In this document: positions 18,376 through 27,262 of the stretch, piece after piece
How positions within the stretch are numbered: the stretch's first letter is position 1
Layout: every line of letters starts with the position of its first letter
Notes under the pieces: generated by a model
Told to the model about the DNA's origin: nothing
Databases searched by the model: none
Seen by the model: the letters and a program-made list of their open reading frames with translations, nothing else
Position numbers and translations under genes: made by a program
DNA from: Chloroflexota bacterium
Lineage (GTDB): Bacteria; Chloroflexota; Dehalococcoidia; Lucifugimonadales; Australimonadaceae
Direction of reading: 5' to 3'
Length of the DNA: 50,238 bases
NCBI GenBank assembly: GCA_027618515.1
Contig: JAQCEV010000007.1
Span: 1 to 50,238, forward strand

Positions 18376-19049
18376 GCTTGTGGGCTCTTGGGTGGGCCCC
18401 AGAACTTGCGACGGACTTTGTTGAGTGTGGAGTAGACGTGCACGAACTTTCCGGCAGGGTGCTCGGTGAGGCTCGCCTCGGTGAGGGCTTGCTTGAAGCC
18501 TTCAGGGGTGCCATCGAACTCGGGGAATTCTGTGTAGGTGGCGCCAAGCTCGCGTAGCGTGTGAGCATCGCTGACGGCGGTGCGGATCAGCCCATGCTCG
18601 TCGGCGAAGGCACGGCCCGTGTCGGTGGTGGCGTGGCTCATGGTGCGAGCGTTGAAACCTTCGATGATGTCCACGTAATCGAGGATCTCGAGGACAGCGC
18701 CTTTGGCTAACGATGAGCGACCGGACCCCGCGAACGGGTGCGGGACGGAGACGAGCGCGCCTTGTTCTTTGATGCGCTTGGCTGTATCGATGGGGCTCAA
18801 GCCGGGCTCGATCTGCTCTTGGAGGAAGAGGCCGGTGATCTCACCTGAGGTGGACATGACCTCCTCGCCAAGGATCACGGTGAAATCCGCGATCTTGCTG
18901 ACGGCACGTGAGCCTTCGATGCTGTTGTGGTCGGTGACCGCGATGCAGTTGAGGCCGACCTGCTTGCACCGGCGGACCAGCGCTTCAGGTGTGTTCGCAC
19001 AGTCGAACGAGTAGTAGGTGTGCATATGGAAATCGCCGCGAAGGGTCAC
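18372..19049 (-). CDS. PHP-domain metal-dependent phosphoesterase
   Basis: A 225-residue PHP domain with the metal-ligand motifs in order: DFHMHTYYSFD at the N-terminus, VTDHNSI, GEEV, PHPFAGSGR and SDAH near residue 165. Stand-alone members hydrolyse phosphoesters such as nucleotides or 3',5'-bisphosphates; the substrate here is unknown. It overlaps xseB by 4 nt (ATGA) and the formyltransferase-like gene by 4 nt, so it is firmly within this operon. Confidence 0.85.
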   Translation of the reverse strand: MTLRGDFHMHTYYSFDCANTPEALVRRCKQVGLNCIAVTDHNSIEGSRAVSKIADFTVILGEEVMSTSGEITGLFLQEQIEPGLSPIDTAKRIKEQGALVSVPHPFAGSGRSSLAKGAVLEILDYVDIIEGFNARTMSHATTDTGRAFADEHGLIRTAVSDAHTLRELGATYTEFPEFDGTPEGFKQALTEASLTEHPAGKFVHVYSTLNKVRRKFWGPPKSPQA

Positions 19050-19321
19050 TGGTCTTCCTCGTCGTCAGGTTCATCATCCAGCATGTCAGACTCGGCGGAT
19101 TGAATCATGGCCATCTGCTCGCCGAAGCTGCGTTGGAGGCGCGTGACCTGAAGCTCTGCTTTGGATAGCTGCTCGTTGCACTGCTTCGCGAGCTGCATCC
19201 CCTTCTCGAAGAGTTTGGTTGCGTCCTCCAATGAGAGGTTTCCGCCTTCAAGCGATTCCACAGTGGCTCTGAGCTCGCTGAACGCGTCTTCGAACGTGGG
19301 GGTCTTGTCTTGTTTGCTCAT
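19046..19321 (-). CDS. xseB: Exodeoxyribonuclease VII small subunit
   Basis: Small helical subunit of exonuclease VII, which degrades single-stranded DNA into acid-soluble oligonucleotides. The 91 residues include FEDAFSELRATVESLEGGNLSLEDA, split here as FEDAFSEL, VESLEGG and LSLEDATKLFEKGM, the family core, followed by an acidic tail (DMLDDEPDDEEDQ). It overlaps xseA by 4 nt (ATGA), the normal pairing of the two subunits. Confidence 0.95.
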   Translation of the reverse strand: MSKQDKTPTFEDAFSELRATVESLEGGNLSLEDATKLFEKGMQLAKQCNEQLSKAELQVTRLQRSFGEQMAMIQSAESDMLDDEPDDEEDQ

Positions 19322-20496
19322 GGCCGCACATCAGTTTCAAAGGATCCGTCTTTAACTTGCACTCGCACGATATCACCTGCCGCCACATCTCCCACAGAGG
19401 AAACGGTCGAGCCTGTGGATGGATTCGTGACTACCGCAAAGCCACGTTCGAGAACTGCCACGGGGTTGAGCGCGCTGAGCGCTGTCTGTAGCGCGAGTGT
19501 TTTTTGACGCCGTGTGTTGAACAACGTGCGTAGGCCGGTTCGACCGCGTTCGAGGACATCGTCTATGCGCTGACGCTGGACGGCGATGTCGGGCAACGTA
19601 CGGTGCATGCGCGAGACCAATGTCTCGATGGCGCGCGAATGCTGGATGAGTCGGGCACCGAGGTGCTGACGGGCGTGGCGCGTGAGGTTGAGTACCTCAC
19701 GTCGGAGTTCGCGCACGTCCGGCGAAACGGCTGCTGCTGCGGCTGATGGCGTGGGCGCGCGAAGGTCGGCTACGAAGTCGGCGATGGTGAAATCGGACTC
19801 GTGGCCGACTGCGCTTACGATGGGGACGTGGCTACCGTGGATGGCGCGAGCCACCTCTTCGGTGTTGAACGCCCACAGGTCTTCCATCGAGCCGCCGCCA
19901 CGTCCAACGATTATCACGCTGACGAATCCGAGGGAATTGAGGGCACGTATGCCTTCGGCGATCTCGGCAGGGGCGCTGTCACCCTGTACGGTTGCTGGGT
20001 ACAGGATGAGGTCCGCCAGCGGGTAGCGGTGGGCGAGCACGTTCGTGATGTCGTGGATGACCGCGCCTTGCTCGGACGTGACCACGCCAACGGTCGTCGG
20101 GAAGGTCGGCAGCGGGCGCTTGCGCGAGGGGTCGAAGAGGCCTTCGGCCTCAAGCATGGTGCGCAGGCGTTCGAACTCGGCTGCCAACTCACCGGCGCCT
20201 GCGGGGATGACGACATCTACGTAGAGCTGCGTTTCGCCGCGCACGGGGTAATACGACACGCGACCATGGGCGTTGATCTGGGCACCAGCGGTGAGGTGCT
20301 GAGCGCCCGCGTTGCCAGCGAACAGCACTGACTTCATAGCAGCGTTGGCGTCTTTGACGGCGAAGTAGACATGGCCTGCGCCGGACTGGAACAGGTTGGT
20401 GACTTCACCGGAAACCCACACGTCGCGAAGCAGCGGATCACGCTCAAGCGTGTTCCGGACGTAGTCCGCGAGCTGGCTTACTGTGTAGATTTCCAT
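19318..20496 (-). CDS. xseA: Exodeoxyribonuclease VII large subunit
   Basis: Catalytic subunit of exonuclease VII. The 392 residues start with the OB-fold (TVSQLADYVRNTLE, VWVSGEVTNLF) and continue to the nuclease core with VIIVGRGGGSMEDLWAFN and VSAVGHESDFTIADFVADLR. The length is a little short of the E. coli protein, mainly in the coiled-coil part. A GC-rich 9-bp hairpin lies between efp and this gene. Confidence 0.96.
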   Translation of the reverse strand: MEIYTVSQLADYVRNTLERDPLLRDVWVSGEVTNLFQSGAGHVYFAVKDANAAMKSVLFAGNAGAQHLTAGAQINAHGRVSYYPVRGETQLYVDVVIPAGAGELAAEFERLRTMLEAEGLFDPSRKRPLPTFPTTVGVVTSEQGAVIHDITNVLAHRYPLADLILYPATVQGDSAPAEIAEGIRALNSLGFVSVIIVGRGGGSMEDLWAFNTEEVARAIHGSHVPIVSAVGHESDFTIADFVADLRAPTPSAAAAAVSPDVRELRREVLNLTRHARQHLGARLIQHSRAIETLVSRMHRTLPDIAVQRQRIDDVLERGRTGLRTLFNTRRQKTLALQTALSALNPVAVLERGFAVVTNPSTGSTVSSVGDVAAGDIVRVQVKDGSFETDVRP

Positions 20497-20519
20497 TGGA
20501 GGTTGGGGAGGTTCCGGCG

Positions 20520-20541
20520 GGGCGGCGCGCCTGCGCCGCCC
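20520..20541 (-). other. GC-rich hairpin between efp and xseA
   Basis: Perfect 9-bp stem GGGCGGCGC with GCGCCGCCC and a 4-nt loop, in the 56-nt gap between efp and xseA. There is no U tract on the minus strand, so it is not a standard terminator; it may be an attenuator or an mRNA end-protecting structure. Confidence 0.5.
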
Positions 20542-20552
20542 TCTAGTACTGG

Positions 20553-21122
20553 CTAGTCTGAAACGCGCGTTATGTACTCGCCGGTGCGAGTGTCGACCCT
20601 GACCTTCTCGCCAGGGGCGATGAACATGGGCACGGTGAGGACGATCCCGGTTTCGAGTGTGGCGGGCTTGCCGCTACCAGAGGCGGTATCGCCTTTGTAG
20701 CCGGGAGGGGTGTCCGAGACGATGAGGTCCACGGAGATCGGAAGTTCAACCATGATGGGCTTGTCGCGGAACATGACCACCTGGCATTCGGTCTGGTCGA
20801 CAAGGTAGTTGACGGTGTCGCCAACGGTGCTCTTGTCGAGCTCATATTGGTCGAAGGACTCTGAATCCATGAAATTGTAGATGCCGTCAGCCTCGTAGAG
20901 GAACGTGCAGTCTCGGTTCTCCACAGGGGCACGCTGGAGCTTGAGCCCGTATCCCGAGTAGGTCTTGTCGAGCAGTTGGCCGGTGAGCAGGTTGCGCATC
21001 TTGATGTGGTACACCGGGGCGCGCTGCTGCATCTTCTGCTGGTAGTACTCCTCCACTTTGAAAGGCACTCCATCCACCTCAACAGTGGACCCCCGTCGAA
21101 GGTCGCCGAACTCCATTACCAT
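20553..21122 (-). CDS. efp: Elongation factor P with a divergent tip loop
   Basis: Relieves ribosomes stalled at proline runs. The 189 residues have the three EF-P domains, including DTPPGYKGDTASGSGKPA and LETGIVLTVPMFI. The domain I tip loop, where E. coli has KPGKGQ with modified Lys34, reads KMQQRAP here. A gap-free alignment puts Gln33 at the Lys34 site, with Arg34 next to it. Lysylation or rhamnosylation as known elsewhere therefore seems unlikely. AGGAG lies 8 nt before the ATG. It follows pepP by 32 nt on the same strand, a common pairing. Confidence 0.93.
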   Translation of the reverse strand: MVMEFGDLRRGSTVEVDGVPFKVEEYYQQKMQQRAPVYHIKMRNLLTGQLLDKTYSGYGLKLQRAPVENRDCTFLYEADGIYNFMDSESFDQYELDKSTVGDTVNYLVDQTECQVVMFRDKPIMVELPISVDLIVSDTPPGYKGDTASGSGKPATLETGIVLTVPMFIAPGEKVRVDTRTGEYITRVSD

Positions 21123-21154
21123 CCGTGTGTCTCCTGTCCTTGTTCCAAGGAGCC

Positions 21155-22240
21155 CTAGAGCTCCACCAAGTCTCGTTTGTGTGCGTGGGTGAGCACGCGC
21201 GGGCTGCCGTTTTCCATGACGACGAGGTCTTCGATGCGGACACCACCCCAGCCGGTGAGGTAGATGCCCGGCTCTACGCTGAATACCATACCGTCCTCGA
21301 TCGTTCCTGGCGAGTTCGGGCCGACTCCGGGCATCTCGTGTACGGCGATGCCGATGCCGTGGCCAAGGCTGTGGCCGAAGTCATCGCCGTAGCCGGCTTG
21401 GGCGATTATCGCCCGGGCCAGGCCATCCACGTCGGTGCCGGTCATGCCTGCGCGTGCGGTGGCCTCTGCGGTCTCCTGCGCTGCGAGGACGATGTCGTAG
21501 ACCTTGCGGAATTGCTCGCTGGCTTTACCCAGCACGAACGTTCGCGTGATGTCGCTGCAGTAGCCGTCGTAGAGCGCCCCCATGTCGATCACGACGCCGT
21601 CACCTAACTCCAGCTTTCGGTCGCTGGGATGGTGGTGCGCTTTGGCGCCGTTGGGGCCTGACGCGATGATGGTCTCGAACGAGAGAGCGTCCGCGCCGTT
21701 CTCTCGCATGTGCTTTTCGAGCATCCAAGCAACTTCGCGTTCGGTGAGCCCTGGCTTGAGTTTGGCAGCGATCGCGTCCATGGCCTCGTCTGCTAGATCG
21801 ATGGCGCGCTGGATGACTTCTAGTTCGGCGGGCTCTTTCACTGCACGTAACTGTGAGGCGACGCCTTCCGTGGTGACGAGTTCGGGGGAGGGGTCACGCT
21901 TTCCAAGCTTTGCTTGGAGCCCGTTGTAGAAAGACACGGTCATGGCGCTGTCTTCTATGCCTATGCGTCGAGCGCCTGAGTCGCTAACGGCCTCGTCGAA
22001 CCAATCGGAGCCGCCTGCGATCCGAACCACTCGGTAGTCGGTCGCCTGAATCTCGGCCTGCTCGGTGTACCTGAAATCGGTGGCGAGCATGGCGTCGGTC
22101 GCGGTGATCCACAGGTAACCTGCGGAGCCACGGAAGCCCGAATAATAGGTTCGATTCTCGGGAGACGAAATCAGAAAAGCGTCTAGTTGCTTGTCGACCA
22201 TGACTGCCCGGAGGCGTTCTATGCGGTTGGCTTTGCTCAC
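21155..22240 (-). CDS. pepP: Xaa-Pro aminopeptidase, M24 family
   Basis: Removes N-terminal residues preceding proline. In the 361-residue protein an N-terminal creatinase-like domain ([17 protein letters not shown]) precedes the pita-bread catalytic domain. The metal ligands are all visible: the two Asp in [14 protein letters not shown], His in GHSLGHGIG and HEMPGVGP, and Glu in FSVEPGIYL and GVRIEDL. GTG start overlapping the aroQ stop (GTGA). The following gene is efp, so both work on proline-containing peptides, although a functional link is only inference. Confidence 0.94.
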   Translation of the reverse strand: MSKANRIERLRAVMVDKQLDAFLISSPENRTYYSGFRGSAGYLWITATDAMLATDFRYTEQAEIQATDYRVVRIAGGSDWFDEAVSDSGARRIGIEDSAMTVSFYNGLQAKLGKRDPSPELVTTEGVASQLRAVKEPAELEVIQRAIDLADEAMDAIAAKLKPGLTEREVAWMLEKHMRENGADALSFETIIASGPNGAKAHHHPSDRKLELGDGVVIDMGALYDGYCSDITRTFVLGKASEQFRKVYDIVLAAQETAEATARAGMTGTDVDGLARAIIAQAGYGDDFGHSLGHGIGIAVHEMPGVGPNSPGTIEDGMVFSVEPGIYLTGWGGVRIEDLVVMENGSPRVLTHAHKRDLVEL

Positions 22241-22674
22241 TTGCTGTTCCTCTGGGCCGCTAGGTATTCCAACGCAAGGATGTATCCCTGGGGCCCGAGG
22301 CCGCTGATGAGGCCGCTGGCCACTGGGGCAGTTAGCGAGGTGTGCCGGAATTCCTCACGTGCGTAGATATTCGAGATATGCACCTCGACGATCCGTACGC
22401 TGAGCGTGGCGAGGGCGTCGCGTAGCGCGATGGACGTGTGCGTCAGGGCGCCTGCGTTGATGATGATGCCGTCCGAGGTTGGACCAGTCTGCTGGATGTG
22501 GTCTATCAGGGCGCCTTCACTGTTGGACTGGAAGAAGGTTGCGGATAGGCCAAGCTCAGATGCTCGGGTGCTGATGCTCTGCTCGATCTGGGCGAGGGAC
22601 GTTGACCCGTATATCTCGGGCTCGCGCTGACCCAACATGTTCAGGTTGGGCCCGTTGATGACAAGGATGGCCAT
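22237..22674 (-). CDS. aroQ: 3-dehydroquinate dehydratase, type II
   Basis: Third step of the shikimate pathway, dehydrating 3-dehydroquinate. The 145 residues show the type II signature: [18 protein letters not shown] with Arg17 and the catalytic Tyr22, [18 protein letters not shown] and [14 protein letters not shown]. No other shikimate genes are in the window; its neighbours are xerC, 9 nt upstream, and pepP, overlapping downstream. Confidence 0.97.
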   Translation of the reverse strand: MAILVINGPNLNMLGQREPEIYGSTSLAQIEQSISTRASELGLSATFFQSNSEGALIDHIQQTGPTSDGIIINAGALTHTSIALRDALATLSVRIVEVHISNIYAREEFRHTSLTAPVASGLISGLGPQGYILALEYLAAQRNSK

Positions 22675-22683
22675 GGAAATGTC

Positions 22684-23790
22684 CTATGAGATTGGAGAGG
22701 CTGGCTCGTCGGTTTCCGGTGGCTTTTGGGCAAGCGGATGGGCCGACATGTAAGCCTTACGCGCTTCCGCTTGACTGACGTGAGTGTACACCTGCGTGGC
22801 GCTTGGGGATGAGTGCCCCAGCAGTTCTTGGACCACGCGCAGGTCCGCACCACCGTCTAGGAGATGCGTTGCGAAAGAGTGTCGTAGCGTGTGCGGGTGC
22901 ACGCCTGGGCGCAGGTCGGCCGATGCGGCGTAACGCTGCACCATCATCTGGACCGAGCGTGGCGTGAGCCTGCCTCCGCGCTGGTTGAGGAAGAGAGCGT
23001 CGCCGGAAGCAGTACCCGCGAGGACACTGCGCGCCTCGTGGACGTAGGCTGTGATCGCATCGATCGCAGGACCACCTAGTGGCACCATGCGCGCTTTGGA
23101 GCCCTTGCCCCATACCCGTGCAGAACGGTTGGCAAGGGCGACGTCGCCGAGGTTGAGCCCGGACGCTTCGCTCACCCGGAGCCCTCCGCCGTACAGCAGT
23201 TCGAGGACTGCCCTGTCTCGTAGCGCTACAGCATGTGGTTTGGGGCCCGTCGCTGAGGCTGGGTCAGGCGCTTCGACCAGGCGTACGGCCTCGCGAGTGG
23301 AGATCACATCGGGCAGCCGTCGCGTAGGCTTGGGCGTGAAACGCCGCATCATCGACGACCCAGATTGCCACAAGGGCGCGTCTGGCATCTTGTGGCGGTC
23401 GATCAGGTAGCGCATGAAAGCGCGAAGCGCCGCGAGCGTGCGCACGACGCTGGCGCGAGCGTGCCCCCGCTGGCCGGCGTTCCTGCCGCTGGTGACTCGA
23501 CGATCCTCGACTAGCCACGAGACGTAATCGCGGATGAGTTGCCGGTAAACAACGCTGACCCCGGCGGCACCGTCACGCTGGACGAAAGCACGAAGGTCAC
23601 GCGCGTCGCGACCGAAACCGACGTTCTCCTTGGCGAGGTATTCGAAGAAAGGTAGGAGGTCGGCGAGGTAGTTGCGCACGGTAGCTGGAGAAAGCCCGCG
23701 CGTGGTCTCCAACTGACGGCGATAAGACGCTAGCAGCGGGGCATATGGAGCCTCGCTACTAGCGTCGTTGTGCCGGGTTACGGTCACCAT
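22684..23790 (-). CDS. xerC: Tyrosine recombinase XerC/XerD-like
   Basis: Site-specific recombinase that resolves chromosome dimers at dif. In the 368 residues an N-terminal SAM-like core-binding domain (RGLSPATVRNYLADL) is followed by the catalytic domain with Arg in LYGGGLRVSE, HTLRHSFATHL, the second His in ELLGHSS, and the nucleophile Tyr in TQVYTHVS. The protein is longer than the usual 300 residues, by extra length in the middle. Its ATG lies 9 nt after the topA stop. Whether it is XerC, XerD or a single Xer cannot be decided here. Confidence 0.88.
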   Translation of the reverse strand: MVTVTRHNDASSEAPYAPLLASYRRQLETTRGLSPATVRNYLADLLPFFEYLAKENVGFGRDARDLRAFVQRDGAAGVSVVYRQLIRDYVSWLVEDRRVTSGRNAGQRGHARASVVRTLAALRAFMRYLIDRHKMPDAPLWQSGSSMMRRFTPKPTRRLPDVISTREAVRLVEAPDPASATGPKPHAVALRDRAVLELLYGGGLRVSEASGLNLGDVALANRSARVWGKGSKARMVPLGGPAIDAITAYVHEARSVLAGTASGDALFLNQRGGRLTPRSVQMMVQRYAASADLRPGVHPHTLRHSFATHLLDGGADLRVVQELLGHSSPSATQVYTHVSQAEARKAYMSAHPLAQKPPETDEPASPIS

Positions 23791-23799
23791 ACGTGACGC

Positions 23800-26106
23800 C
23801 TAGACGGCGCCTACGGGTTCCTCTTCGGGAACGGAGCCCTTCCAGGCGCAGTTGTTGCATGTCGCCTGGTCTCGGCCTGCCGCCAGCAGCAGCCCTTCGC
23901 ATTCAGGGCACGCGATCTTGAGTGGTCGACGGCTGACTGTGAATCCGCACGTGGGGTAGTTGGTGCAGCCGTAGAACGTCCGGCCCTTGCCCTTGCGCTC
24001 CACGAGTTCTCCACCGTCCTCCGGGCAAAACACACCGGTCTTCTTGAGCAAAGGCTTGCTCTTCTTGCACTCAGGGAAGCCTGTGCACGAGAGGAACGGA
24101 CCGAAACGGCCATGCTTGATGACCATGGGCTTTCCACATTCATCGCAAATCTCGTCTGTGGGCTCCTCTACGCGAACACGTTCCATGTTCTCTTGGGCAT
24201 CGTCGAGGGCCTTCTTGAAGGGGCCGTAGAACTCGTCGAGCAATGGCACCCACTCTTGCCTGCCATTGGCGACCTCATCCAACTGCTCTTCGAGTTGGGC
24301 AGTGAAGTCGAGATCCATGATGTTCGGGAAGTGCGCTGTGAGTTGGTCGGACACGACCTGACCCAGCAGGGTTGATTTCATGGAAGTGCGTTCGCGGTTC
24401 ACGTATTGGCGATCCACGATGGTGCTGATGATCGGCGCGTACGTGCTCGGCCTGCCGATGCCACGCTCTTCAAGTGACTTGATCAGGCTTGCCTCGGTGA
24501 ATCGCGGCGGAGGCTGCGTGAAGTGCTGCTCAGGCAGCAAGTCCTTGGTGTCTAGCGCTTGTCCCGCAGTGAGAGCAGGCAGTTGCTTGTCCGCGTCATC
24601 GTCCGCCGCATCTTCGTCACGGGCTTCGATGTACAGGGTGCGGAATCCCGGAAACTTAAGGACTGAACCTGACACGCGGAATTCGTAGCCTTGGCCTGAC
24701 TCACCGCTGACTGCGATGGCCACCTGGGTGGAATCGAGTACGGCATCGGTCATCTGGCTCGCAATCATCCGCTTCCAGATCAAGTCGTAGAGCCGGAATT
24801 GGTCGTTGGACAGATAGCCACGAATCGCTTCTGGCGATCGCGCCATGCCCGTGGGCCTGATGGCTTCGTGGGCTTCTTGTGCAACCTTTGATCGTGAAGC
24901 GTATACGCGGGCTTTGTCTGGTACGTACTCTTTGCCCCAGCGTTGCTCGATGTACTCACGCGCCTCGTCGATGGCACTGGGTGTGACCACCGGGGAGTCG
25001 GTTCGCATGTAGGTGATGAGTCCGACGGAACCGTCGGCACCGACATCAATACCTTCGTAGAGTTGCTGGGCGATGCTCATGGTGCGACGAGCGGGGTAGC
25101 GGAGCTGACGCGCCGCGTCCTGCTGGAGTGTGCTGGTGATGAACGGTGGTGCCGGGCGTCGCTTGATTTCACGCTTCGTGACGGTGTCGACGCGGAACGG
25201 CGAGCGTTCGATGTCGGCCACGATCCTCGTCGCGGCAAGCTGATCTGGCAGTTCGATCTTCTTCTCGCCGGTGAGGCTATGGAGGGCCGCTGTGAAGGCC
25301 GAGGCGCCTTCTGGTTGGAGTTCAGCGTCTAGGGTCCAGTACTCGACTGGTACGAAGGCATCGATCTCTTTGTCGCGGTCGACGACGAGCCGAAGCGCGA
25401 CGGACTGCACGCGTCCTGCGGAGAGGCCCCGTTGGACTTTCTTCCACAGTAGTGGGCTGAGTTGGTAACCAACGAGGCGATCCAAGATGCGGCGAGCCTG
25501 TTGGGCGTTGACCAACCGCATGTCGATGTCGTGAGCGTTCTCGAACGCTTCCTTGACGGCTTCAGGCGTGATGGCGTGGAACACCACGCGTCTGATGGGT
25601 TTGCCGGTCCAGCCCGCAGCTTCCAGAAGGTGCCAGGAGATGGCTTCGCCTTCTCGGTCTGGGTCGGTGGCGAGAAAGATAGATGCGGCGTCGGCTCCGA
25701 GCTTCTTGAGGTCGGCCACGACGGTCTTCTTGTCCTTCATGATCTGGTAATCAGGAGCGAATCCTGCATCGGTATCAACGCCAAGCTTGCCGTCCGGGAG
25801 GTCACGGACGTGTCCCATGGACGCTCGAACGGTATAGGCACTGCCGAGGAAACGGCCAACCGTAACCGCCTTTGCGGGGGACTCGACGATGACGAGGTGT
25901 GTGCCCTTTGGCACGCCTGCCGTCGATACGCCTGCGGCCCTGGCCCTGGGCGCAGCCTTTGCCTTGGTCGCGGTCGTACTCTTGCTCTTGGCAGGGGCAC
26001 GTTTCGCGGTGGCCGTGGCCGCTTTGGCCTTGGTCGTCGCGGCCGCTTTGGTCTTGGTGGTCGCCGCCGCTTTGGTCTTGGTGGTTGCTGTCGCTGTTGT
26101 CGCCAT
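23800..26106 (-). CDS. topA: DNA topoisomerase I (type IA)
   Basis: Relaxes negative supercoils by single-strand passage. In the 768 residues the Toprim domain (LVIVESPAKA, FLATDPDREGEAISW) precedes the catalytic Tyr in GLITYMRTDSP. Three C-terminal zinc ribbons follow (CDECGKPM, FCPEDGGEL and CPECEGLL). The unusual feature is an N-terminal extension of about 65 residues built of Ala, Thr and Lys (TTKTKAAA-type repeats) ahead of the Toprim domain; some bacteria carry such basic tails at the C-terminus instead. Confidence 0.97.
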   Translation of the reverse strand: MATTATATTKTKAAATTKTKAAATTKAKAATATAKRAPAKSKSTTATKAKAAPRARAAGVSTAGVPKGTHLVIVESPAKAVTVGRFLGSAYTVRASMGHVRDLPDGKLGVDTDAGFAPDYQIMKDKKTVVADLKKLGADAASIFLATDPDREGEAISWHLLEAAGWTGKPIRRVVFHAITPEAVKEAFENAHDIDMRLVNAQQARRILDRLVGYQLSPLLWKKVQRGLSAGRVQSVALRLVVDRDKEIDAFVPVEYWTLDAELQPEGASAFTAALHSLTGEKKIELPDQLAATRIVADIERSPFRVDTVTKREIKRRPAPPFITSTLQQDAARQLRYPARRTMSIAQQLYEGIDVGADGSVGLITYMRTDSPVVTPSAIDEAREYIEQRWGKEYVPDKARVYASRSKVAQEAHEAIRPTGMARSPEAIRGYLSNDQFRLYDLIWKRMIASQMTDAVLDSTQVAIAVSGESGQGYEFRVSGSVLKFPGFRTLYIEARDEDAADDDADKQLPALTAGQALDTKDLLPEQHFTQPPPRFTEASLIKSLEERGIGRPSTYAPIISTIVDRQYVNRERTSMKSTLLGQVVSDQLTAHFPNIMDLDFTAQLEEQLDEVANGRQEWVPLLDEFYGPFKKALDDAQENMERVRVEEPTDEICDECGKPMVIKHGRFGPFLSCTGFPECKKSKPLLKKTGVFCPEDGGELVERKGKGRTFYGCTNYPTCGFTVSRRPLKIACPECEGLLLAAGRDQATCNNCAWKGSVPEEEPVGAV

Positions 26107-26134
26107 GCGTCCTTCAGTGGGCTGAGTGCCCCTA

Positions 26135-27262
26135 CTACTCCTCTGATGACCGATAGGCCGCTTTGGACTCTCGCGCCCTGATGTAATTCATTCTACCGAC
26201 CTGCAAAACCCGACCCTGGAGTTCCATGATGGTCAGGGTTCCCGTGATGCTGGTGACGGGGAGCCCGGTTGCCCTGCTCAGGTCGTCAACATGCTGGGGC
26301 TCATACGCTAACGCATCGTAGATCGTTGACTCTTCAGCCGTGCTCTCGTGGACGAGGCCGGGCAATGCCTGCTGGGTCTCGATCGGCGGCAACGCCCTAA
26401 TCTCGTCGAGAACGTCCCTCACGTTCAGTATGGGTTTTGCGCCTTCCTGGATGAGCTTGTTGGTCAGCGTGCTGGCCGGTGAGTAGATGCTGCCCGGAAC
26501 ACACAACACTTCCCGATTCTGCTCCAAGGCAAATTTGACAGTGCTCAACGTGCCACTGCCATGGCCCGCCTCTATAACCAGCGTAGCGACGCTCAGCCCG
26601 CTGAGCAAGCGGTTACGTCGGGGGAAATGGCGTGCCTCTGGCTTTGTGCCCAATGGGTATTCAGATAGTACCGCACCCGATTCTGCTATCTGTTCCATGA
26701 GTTGGGCGTGCTCATGAGGGTAGGTGACATCGACTCCGCACCCTAGCACTGCAACAGTGCGGCCACCTGCCTTGAGTGTTGCGCGGTGGGCCTCGCCATC
26801 GATGCCGCGGGCAAGTCCGCTGATTACCGCCACGCCAGCTTCGGCGAGTTCGCCCGCCAGATGGGCCGCCACCTCGCGACCATACGCGGTCGGGCGACGG
26901 GTGCCGACGATGGTGACGGAGGGATCGTCCTGAGGGAATGTTCCCTTCATGTAGAGGATCGGCGGGAGGTCATCGATCTCGCGGAGCAGAGCTGGATAGC
27001 CTGCATCGTGCCAGGTCAGAACGGTCACACCCGCGGCCCTGACACGATCGATCTCTTTGGCAGGATCGATCGTGCTTCAGTGCTGGGTGATGGCGTCGAC
27101 GACGTTTCGATCCAGGCCTGCGGCAGCGAGTTCTGACGCTCCAGCACTCCACGCGGTCTCTAGGGATCCGAATCGTTGTTCAAGCAACCCGAGCCGGACA
27201 CGGCCCACCGTAGGTATGCGGCTGAAAGCGATCCAGTATTGGAGGTCGGTATCGTCGGTCAT
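26135..27262 (-). pseudogene. dprA: DNA processing protein DprA, interrupted by an in-frame TGA
   Basis: DprA loads RecA on incoming single-stranded DNA during natural transformation. The N-terminal part runs from the ATG at 27262, which overlaps the MOSC gene stop as ATGA, and holds the SAM-like domain. It ends at TGA (27077-27079) after AITQH. The same frame continues without shift, STIDPAKEIDRVRAAGVTVLTW, into the complete Rossmann-like core: GTRRPTAYG, SGLARGIDGEAH, LGCGVDVTYP, FPRRNRLLSGLS, VLCVPGSIYS. A single C-to-T change of CGA (Arg) would explain it. The core could still be made from a GTG at 27028. True nonsense mutation, assembly error and re-initiation are all possible. Confidence 0.8.

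Noticed and set aside
25462-26181. Open plus-strand frame of 239 codons over topA and its basic tail
   Set aside because: Antisense shadow; its Gly/Arg-rich end mirrors the Ala/Lys repeat of TopA.
17447-27079. UGA reassigned as a sense codon (for example Trp) in this organism
   Set aside because: TGA serves as the true stop at many tight gene junctions (coaX/coaBC, aroQ/pepP, xseA/xseB, MOSC/dprA), and Trp is normally encoded by TGG here.
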